Source: Treponema sp. (GTDB lineage: Bacteria; Spirochaetota; Spirochaetia; Treponematales; Breznakiellaceae). From it: DNA of 11,222 nt. The position numbers were made by a program, and so were the translations under genes. The notes under the pieces were generated by a model. It was given only the letters and a program-made list of their open reading frames with translations, was not told where the DNA came from and ran no database searches. Each line of letters starts with the position of its first letter. The stretch's first letter is position 1. Below, piece by piece: positions 6,452 through 11,222 of the stretch. The stretch covers positions 1-11,222 of the forward strand of contig JAIRXN010000226.1 of NCBI GenBank assembly GCA_031268245.1. Reading direction: 5' to 3'.

Positions 6452-6687
6452 TCAGGTTCCCTGTTTTTATGTTTCGGCAAAAAGGCAGGGCAGGTTTTTT
6501 CGCCTATGGTTTTCTGTACCTCCAGGGCAGGGGCATGCTGCCCTTTGAAACCGAAAAATTTGCATGCCCTTGGAAAAGACTTATCCCAGGTTATCTCAAA
6601 ATAGGCACATGTAACACAGGCCGGGAAACCGGAACCCTCCACCGGCGGCCGAGTGCCGTCTTCATCGCCGATGATAATATCAACCAT
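6448..6687 (-). CDS. Small four-cysteine conserved hypothetical protein
   Basis: This 79-residue soluble protein has four cysteines (C24, C27, C42, C66) in a pattern CxxCxYFxITWDxxFPxxCxxFGFK...C. The spacing suggests a single bound metal ion, zinc or iron, or a small Fe-S site. I recall similar short Cys-rich ORFs with the YFxxTWD and FGFK signatures in diverse bacteria, but no established function. The ATG at 6687 has an excellent AAGGAGG ribosome binding site (plus-strand 6697-6703). It is the first gene of a minus-strand operon. Its stop overlaps the radical SAM start by four bases, so both proteins are probably made together. A role as partner or metal/redox helper of that enzyme is inference from context only. 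Confidence 0.75.
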   Translation of the reverse strand: MVDIIIGDEDGTRPPVEGSGFPACVTCAYFEITWDKSFPRACKFFGFKGQHAPALEVQKTIGEKTCPAFLPKHKNREPE

Positions 6688-6707
6688 GGGTATCGGCCTC
6701 CTTCTCT

Positions 6708-6737
6708 ATTATACCTTAAAACGGATAACCATGAAAA
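6708..6737 (-). promoter_or_regulatory. Probable promoter of the Cys-rich/radical SAM operon
   Basis: On the minus strand a perfect TATAAT (plus-strand 6708-6713) lies five bases upstream of the AAGGAGG site. TTTTCA (plus-strand 6732-6737), four of six matches to TTGACA, lies 18 bases further upstream. A start near 6701 would leave a very short leader, beginning within the ribosome binding site. Confidence 0.45.
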
Positions 6738-6835
6738 TCAGTATAACCGGCAGCCTAAAATGAAATTTTTCTGGTTTTGGAACCGGTAAGATCGAAAAAT
6801 TGAACCGAACAGGAAACAAAGTTTTCCTGGCTCAC

Positions 6836-6865
6836 TTGTCAAATGTATGTCTTTTAGGCTATTCT
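6836..6865 (+). promoter_or_regulatory. Possible ptsI promoter giving a near-leaderless mRNA
   Basis: TTGTCA (6836-6841) and TATTCT (6860-6865) are 18 bases apart, matching five and four of six consensus bases. Transcription would start at about 6872, only a few bases before the ptsI ATG at 6875. No Shine-Dalgarno sequence is visible upstream of that ATG. The whole divergent region 6688-6874 holds this element, the opposite promoter and no gene. Confidence 0.4.
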
Positions 6866-6874
6866 TTAATATAC

Positions 6875-8614
6875 ATGAAAACGCTCAATGGAATTTCCGC
6901 CTCTCAGGGAGTTATTACCGGTAAAGCCTTTCTCTACCTGGACAATGGGATGCCGGAGATCCCCCGTCATACCATCACGGAAAGCGGTGTAGAAAATGAA
7001 CTTGCCCGTCTTTCAAAGGCCATTGCCGATGCCGCCGCAGAGATGGAGTCTTTTCAGGGGAAAATAACTCAGGAGATGAGTAAGGAACAGGCGGCCATTT
7101 TTGAAGCCCATCTTATGATGCTGGAGGATGTGGATTTTCAGGAACAGTTGGCCGTACATCTTAAAAAAACACTACAGAACGCCGAATGGGTGGTGTGGGA
7201 TATTGCCCACGATCTTATACAGAAGATGACGGCCTCCCCGGACCCCATATTCCGTGAACGGGCGGTAGATATCAGCGATGTATCCCGGCGGGTTCTTACT
7301 CATCTGCTCCTTATAAAGAAAGTTTATCTGAACGAATTGGAGCAGGATGTGATCCTTGTGGCTCATGACATTTTGCCTTCCGAATTGCTTACCATGAGCA
7401 GGGAGCATGTAAAGGGTATTGTTACGGATCTGGGGGGGAAGACGAGCCACATGGCGATCCTGGCCCGGGCTTTCGGCATTCCTGCGGTACTGGGGCTTTC
7501 CAATGCCACGATGGAGATAAACTCAGGCGATACCCTGGTGGTAGACGGCGGAACGGGTAAGGTCTTTGTGAATCCCGACAGGGAAGCCATTGAAAAAGTA
7601 AAAAAAATTGCTAAACAGGATCAGAAACTCATCGCCGAATATCTTGCCATGAGGGATCTTCCCGCGGAGACAAAAGATGGTTTCCGGGTATTGCTCAAGG
7701 CCAATATTGAAATTTCCGAAGAGGCCGAACACGCGGGCGAATTCGGCGCCGAAGGCATAGGTCTTTACCGTTCGGAATTTCTCTTTATCGTTCCCGGCAA
7801 GTCCGCGGAGGAAGAAACCCAGTTTGAAGCCTACAGCCGGGTTCTTAAGGCCATGGGCGGCAGGCCCGTTACCATACGGACGGTGGATATCGGGGGAGAC
7901 AAGATCCTCAAGGATTTCCATGACACGGCCGACGAGAAGAATCCCCTTCTGGGCTGGAGGGCCATCCGTTTTTCACTGGCTTTGCCGGAACTTTTCAAGA
8001 CGCAGTTGCGGGCAATTCTGAGGGCCAGTGTGTACGGGACTGTAAAGATCATGTTCCCCCTTATTTCGGGAATTGAAGAACTGGAACAGGCCCTGCATTT
8101 GCTGGAGGAAGCCAAGGCGGAATGCCGCAAGAAAGGACAGGCCTATTCTGAAAACATTGAAACGGGAACCATGATCGAGGTTCCCTCCGCAGCCATGACC
8201 GCGGATATCCTGGCTGAAAAGTCGGACTTTTTTTCCATAGGTACAAACGATTTGATCCAGTATTCTTTGGCAATTGACCGCGGCAACGAGCGGGTAAGCT
8301 ACCTGGCGCAGCCTGTGCATCCTGCAGTCCTCCGTTTCCTTAAAAAGACCATCGACGCCGCCCATGAAAAAGGCATCAAGGCTGCCATGTGCGGAGAGAT
8401 GGCCGGGGATCCCTTTGTAACGGCCCTGCTGCTGGGTCTGGGCCTTGATGAGTTCAGCATGGTAGCTTCCGCCATTCCCCCAATAAAACGGATAATCCGT
8501 CTTGTCGAAATGGAAAGCTGCCGCAGTCTGGCCGCAGAAGCCCTGCAGGGCAAGAGCTGGAAACAGAATGCTGTTCTTGTTGACGAGTGGATGACAAAAT
8601 ACAAACTGACATGA
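6875..8614 (+). CDS. ptsI: Phosphoenolpyruvate-protein phosphotransferase (PTS enzyme I)
   Basis: This 579-residue cytosolic enzyme takes phosphate from phosphoenolpyruvate and passes it to HPr, the first step of the sugar phosphotransferase system; the length matches the family (E. coli 575). The N-terminal HPr-binding helical domain (about 30-140) is followed by the swivelling phosphohistidine domain. The latter carries GGKTSHMAILARAFGIPAVLG, with the phosphorylated His at 192. The C-terminal PEP-binding TIM barrel contains SIGTNDLIQY and CGEMAGD, with the proton-donor Cys at 506. The ATG at 6875 is chosen because MKTLNGISASQGVITGKA is the family start. A TTG at 6800 would add 25 unrelated residues. 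The start has no visible ribosome binding site. No ptsH or EIIA gene lies next to it, so its partners must be elsewhere; in spirochaetes the PTS may be mainly regulatory. der follows after 40 bases. Confidence 0.95.
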   Translation: MKTLNGISASQGVITGKAFLYLDNGMPEIPRHTITESGVENELARLSKAIADAAAEMESFQGKITQEMSKEQAAIFEAHLMMLEDVDFQEQLAVHLKKTLQNAEWVVWDIAHDLIQKMTASPDPIFRERAVDISDVSRRVLTHLLLIKKVYLNELEQDVILVAHDILPSELLTMSREHVKGIVTDLGGKTSHMAILARAFGIPAVLGLSNATMEINSGDTLVVDGGTGKVFVNPDREAIEKVKKIAKQDQKLIAEYLAMRDLPAETKDGFRVLLKANIEISEEAEHAGEFGAEGIGLYRSEFLFIVPGKSAEEETQFEAYSRVLKAMGGRPVTIRTVDIGGDKILKDFHDTADEKNPLLGWRAIRFSLALPELFKTQLRAILRASVYGTVKIMFPLISGIEELEQALHLLEEAKAECRKKGQAYSENIETGTMIEVPSAAMTADILAEKSDFFSIGTNDLIQYSLAIDRGNERVSYLAQPVHPAVLRFLKKTIDAAHEKGIKAAMCGEMAGDPFVTALLLGLGLDEFSMVASAIPPIKRIIRLVEMESCRSLAAEALQGKSWKQNAVLVDEWMTKYKLT

Positions 8615-8654
8615 TAGCCATATTCACTTTAAATCGAACACGGAATGAAGTCCT

Positions 8655-10061
8655 ATGAAGTACCGCAATCTTCCCCGGGTGGTTCTGGCGGGACGGCCCA
8701 ATGTAGGGAAATCAACCCTCTTTAACCGGCTTCTCCGCAGGCGGCGGGCCATTACCGATCCCGCGCCCGGAGTAACCCGGGATCCGGTGGAGGCGGATGC
8801 CCTTATCGCGGGGAGGCCGGTGAGGCTCGTCGATACCGGAGGCTTCAAACTTACCAGGGAGCCCCGGAATCCCGAATCAAATCTTGACAGTATCGTTATT
8901 GACAGGACTCTGGAAGCCATAAGCCGCTCCGATCTGGTAGTACTTCTGCTGGAGGCCGGGGAATTGACCGCGGAAGACGAAGAGTTTATAGAACTGCTCA
9001 GACCCCGGCAGGACAGACTCATTGTGGCGGTGAACAAGACCGAAGGGGGAAGATTTTCCGCCGAAGCCTGGAATGTTCTTTCTCTGGGCTTTGAAAAAAT
9101 CCACATGATCTCTGCGGAACACGGCGACAATATTGCCGAACTTGAAAATGATATTGTTTCCCGCCTTGATTTTTCAAAGCTCAAGACTGATGATTCCGCC
9201 TCAAGGCCCATCCGCATTGCCCTGCTGGGCAAGCCGAATACCGGCAAATCAACCCTGTCAAACAGGCTGACGGCCAGCGCCGCTTCCATCGTCAGCGATA
9301 TTCCCGGTACCACACGGGATGTGGTGGAAGGCAGTTTTTCCTGGAAGGGGAGGGAATTTCTGGTGCTTGATACGGCGGGCATCAGACGCAAGAGCAAAGT
9401 CAGCGAAAATATTGAATACTATTCGGTGAATCGTGCAATTAAATCCATTGACAGTGCGGATATTGTGTTTCTTTTGATCGACGCCCTCGAAGGCTTAAGC
9501 GATCAGGACAAGAAGATTGCGGCCCTTGCCCATGAGAAAGGCCGGGGGATCATCCTGGTGCTTAACAAGTGGGATACCATGCCGCAGATAAAAAATACTT
9601 TCCAGGCGGCCTGCGACAGGATTCATTTCTTCTTTGGCCAGATGGAGTTCGCTCCCATCGTTGCTTTAAGTTCGATTGGAACGCTCAGCCGGGCCCGGCA
9701 AGGCGAAGGCTCTCCTCTTGACGGTTCCGGCGTGGACAAGCTTCTTGATACCGCAATAAAAATGTATAAACAGCTTAATATCCATATTGAAACCGGCGAA
9801 CTTAACCGGGCGCTGGGCCGCTGGCTTGAAGAAAATCCGCCGCCTTCAGGCCCGCAGACCCGCTTCAAGGTAAAGTATGCGGTACAGAGTTCGGAAAACC
9901 CCGTGAAATTTATTATCTTCGTGTCGCGTCCTGAGGCAGTGGGTGAGGCTTATGTTTCATACCTCAGAAACCGGATGCGGCGGGATCTGGGTTTTTCCCT
10001 CATCCCCCTGAAGATAGAGATCCGTTCATCCGCCGGGGATACTGCAGGGGAAAAGCGGTGA
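8655..10061 (+). CDS. der: Ribosome-assembly GTPase Der (EngA)
   Basis: This 468-residue tandem GTPase is needed for late 50S subunit assembly. G domain 1 has GRPNVGKST (13-21), T41 and DTGG (60-63). Its G4 reads NKTE (127-130) instead of NKxD, and its G5 is SAEHG (153-157). G domain 2 is canonical, with GKPNTGKST (192-200), PGTTRD (217-222), DTAG (239-242) and NKWD (304-307). Its G5 region, normally a compact SAxxGxGV, is split by an insertion of about 15 residues (GTLSRARQGEGSPLD) before GSGVDKLLD. The C-terminal KH-like domain (about 370-460) includes the RFKVKYAVQ and NPVKFIIFV pattern. The Shine-Dalgarno sequence before the ATG is weak. The stop overlaps the GTG of the next gene. It may be co-transcribed with ptsI, 40 bases upstream. 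Confidence 0.96.
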   Translation: MKYRNLPRVVLAGRPNVGKSTLFNRLLRRRRAITDPAPGVTRDPVEADALIAGRPVRLVDTGGFKLTREPRNPESNLDSIVIDRTLEAISRSDLVVLLLEAGELTAEDEEFIELLRPRQDRLIVAVNKTEGGRFSAEAWNVLSLGFEKIHMISAEHGDNIAELENDIVSRLDFSKLKTDDSASRPIRIALLGKPNTGKSTLSNRLTASAASIVSDIPGTTRDVVEGSFSWKGREFLVLDTAGIRRKSKVSENIEYYSVNRAIKSIDSADIVFLLIDALEGLSDQDKKIAALAHEKGRGIILVLNKWDTMPQIKNTFQAACDRIHFFFGQMEFAPIVALSSIGTLSRARQGEGSPLDGSGVDKLLDTAIKMYKQLNIHIETGELNRALGRWLEENPPPSGPQTRFKVKYAVQSSENPVKFIIFVSRPEAVGEAYVSYLRNRMRRDLGFSLIPLKIEIRSSAGDTAGEKR

Positions 10062-10381
10062 AGTCTTACGCCATCGGAGAAGTTGCCCGTCTCCTCAATG
10101 TAAAACCCTATGTGGTTCGTTACTGGGAACAGGAAATTCCCCTTATTCAGGCAAAACGGAATTTCGGAGGCAGGCATTGTTACTCAGAACGGGATGTAGA
10201 GATCTTTATCCGGCTCAAGTACCTTCTCTACGAGAGAAAGTTTACTGTTGAAGGAGCCAGGGAGGAACTCTACCGGGAATTGTCCGGGAAGAGTCAAGAT
10301 CTCCATGCCCTGGTTTCCGATTTACGTAACGAATTGACGGCTCTCTATTTTTCGGTTCCGGGGGGAAAAGAAGAAGAGTGA
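10058..10381 (+). CDS. Minimal MerR-family transcriptional regulator
   Basis: This 107-residue protein consists almost entirely of a MerR winged helix-turn-helix. YAIGEVARLLNVKPYVVRYWEQ (4-25) is the recognition helix region, and NFGGRHCYSERDVEIFIRLKYLL is the wing and following helix. Beyond about residue 75 only a short coiled-coil-like helix and a charged tail (GGKEEE) remain, with no effector-binding domain and no metal-site cysteines. It should bind DNA as a dimer, but what it senses is not visible. The GTG start lies within the der stop codon (GTGA), and its own stop overlaps the next GTG in the same way, so it is translationally coupled between two ribosome-related genes. It may control this operon or respond to growth state; that is inference. 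Confidence 0.88.
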   Translation: MKSYAIGEVARLLNVKPYVVRYWEQEIPLIQAKRNFGGRHCYSERDVEIFIRLKYLLYERKFTVEGAREELYRELSGKSQDLHALVSDLRNELTALYFSVPGGKEEE

Positions 10382-11222
10382 ATCTCTTTCCGCCCCTTAC
10401 GGCAGAGATCCGCAGTATTCTTGACAGTGTTCCTGCACTGATCGAAAAAACTTTTCCGCTTCCCCGCCGCCGCAGGGCAGGGCTGCCTGCCGATGTTGCG
10501 GAACTTTCACGCCTGCTTACTTCGGGCCGGGGGGAACGGAGTTCTTCCTACCTTGGGCGTCCCAATCTTCTTTCCGCATATCTGCGCTGTTTCTTTCCCT
10601 GGAATCTGTACCGCCTCTGCCGCCTTCTTCCCTCATTACCGCTGCGCCTTGAAGCAGGCGACGCTGTTACGGATCTGGGAGCAGGCCCCCTTACCTTTGC
10701 CGCCGCCCTCTGGATAGCAAGGCCCGATCTCCGTGAACTGCCGCTGGAGTTTCGCTGCCTTGACCAGACTTCCGCAATACTGGAGGCAGGGCTTAAATTT
10801 TTTGGCGTCCTGAGCGGGAAAGATAAAAACAATGCCTCCTGCCCCTGGAAGATCAAAACCATCCGGGGCTCCATTGACGGAACAGGTATATACGGCAAAC
10901 CCGCAAAACTTGTAAGCGCGGTGAATGTGTTTAATGAGCTTATTCAGGGGATACCTCATGCGGCATCCCTGACGGAAGCGGCAAAAAAACGGGTGAGGTT
11001 TCTCTCCCCGCTGCTTGACAGGGAAGGTAGTGTTCTTGTTGTAGAACCCGGTGTGCCCCGTTCCGGGGAATTTATAGCCGCTCTCAGAACGGCATTCCTT
11101 GAGGCGGGCCGTTATCCCCTTGCCCCCTGCGTTCACAGTGCGGCCTGTCCCCTGCCGGGAAACAAAAGGCAGAACACATTGCCGGGACACGGCGAAATAA
11201 ATGCCTCCCTCCGGAAATCAAG
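10378..11222 (+). CDS. Rsm22-like SAM-dependent methyltransferase, partial at window end
   Basis: The frame opens with GTG at 10378 inside the merR stop and runs without a stop for 281 codons to the window edge, so the C-terminus is missing. SSSYLGRPNLLSAYLRCFFP resembles the conserved YLxxR helix of the Rsm22/METTL17 family. VTDLGAGPLTF, with D99 and glycines, is SAM-binding motif I. VSAVNVFNELI and VLVVEPGVP (E223, P224, G225) are the later motifs. LAPCVHSAACPLPG (C251, H253, C257) matches the family Cys/His cluster, which binds Fe-S in mitochondrial members. Rsm22 proteins act on small ribosomal subunit assembly or rRNA. Linkage to der by GTGA overlaps supports a ribosome-biogenesis role. 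Motif I has Pro-Leu where a second Gly is usual. Family assignment is likely but based on motifs only. Confidence 0.75.
   Translation, partial: MNLFPPLTAEIRSILDSVPALIEKTFPLPRRRRAGLPADVAELSRLLTSGRGERSSSYLGRPNLLSAYLRCFFPWNLYRLCRLLPSLPLRLEAGDAVTDLGAGPLTFAAALWIARPDLRELPLEFRCLDQTSAILEAGLKFFGVLSGKDKNNASCPWKIKTIRGSIDGTGIYGKPAKLVSAVNVFNELIQGIPHAASLTEAAKKRVRFLSPLLDREGSVLVVEPGVPRSGEFIAALRTAFLEAGRYPLAPCVHSAACPLPGNKRQNTLPGHGEINASLRKS

Noticed and set aside
6765..6800. Inverted repeat ATTTTTC...GAAAAAT in the divergent region
   Set aside because: It is only 7 bp, low in complexity and with a long loop. This is too weak to call an operator or terminator.
6800..6874. Upstream TTG start for ptsI
   Set aside because: The 25 extra residues have no counterpart in the PTS enzyme I family, and the predicted promoter lies inside this stretch.
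8624..9397. 257-codon open frame on the minus strand
   Set aside because: It lies antisense to the der gene. Ser/Arg/Leu-rich composition is typical of a shadow frame, and no domain is recognisable.
10636..11190. 184-codon open frame on the minus strand
   Set aside because: It is antisense to the Rsm22-like gene, which has clear family motifs in frame with merR coupling.
1..11222. CRISPR array, tRNA, rRNA or riboswitch
   Set aside because: No regularly spaced direct repeats, cloverleaf arms or known aptamer cores were seen on either strand. The only repeated units are the attC-like sites.

Overview
The window looks like part of a spirochaete chromosome, most likely a Treponema-type genome. 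Three things suggest this: attC-like integron sites at the left edge (integrons are known in treponemes), the housekeeping gene set, and moderately GC-rich core genes beside a markedly AT-rich accessory patch. The genus is an inference; no rRNA or tRNA gene is present to confirm it.

Positions 1 to about 1113 are the end of an integron gene-cassette array. The right half of one attC site (1-51), a complete attC (621-709) and the left half of a third (1011-1113) bracket two AT-rich cassettes. Cassette 1 carries a small DUF4234-type membrane protein behind its own sigma70-like promoter. Cassette 2 carries the wreck of a yefM-yoeB toxin-antitoxin module. Its promoter, palindromic TGTACA-type operator and ribosome binding site are intact. 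The antitoxin runs for only about 13 codons before a junction joins it, out of frame, to the last part of the toxin. The third attC loses its right half near 1114, so the array appears to end there by deletion, just upstream of htpG. No integrase gene is in the window; the orientation of the sites places the rest of the array to the left.

Positions 1242-4164 hold htpG (Hsp90 chaperone, with a likely terminator after it) and an MscS-family mechanosensitive channel. The last 26 codons of mscS overlap, tail to tail, a large radical SAM gene on the minus strand. That gene (4082-6451) encodes a class-B-like enzyme whose cysteine motif is CX4CX2C rather than CX3CX2C. It is translationally coupled (ATGA overlap) to an upstream gene for a 79-residue four-cysteine protein, so the two probably work together.

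A divergent promoter region (about 6688-6874) separates this pair from ptsI (PTS enzyme I, whose start has no visible Shine-Dalgarno sequence). der (two-domain ribosome-assembly GTPase), a minimal MerR-type regulator and an Rsm22-like methyltransferase running off the right edge follow ptsI. The last three are joined by four-base GTGA overlaps and follow ptsI after 40 bases, so 6875-11222 may be one transcription unit. Der and the Rsm22-like protein both point to ribosome biogenesis.

The most unusual parts are the array end with its collapsed toxin-antitoxin cassette, and the radical SAM plus Cys-rich protein pair.
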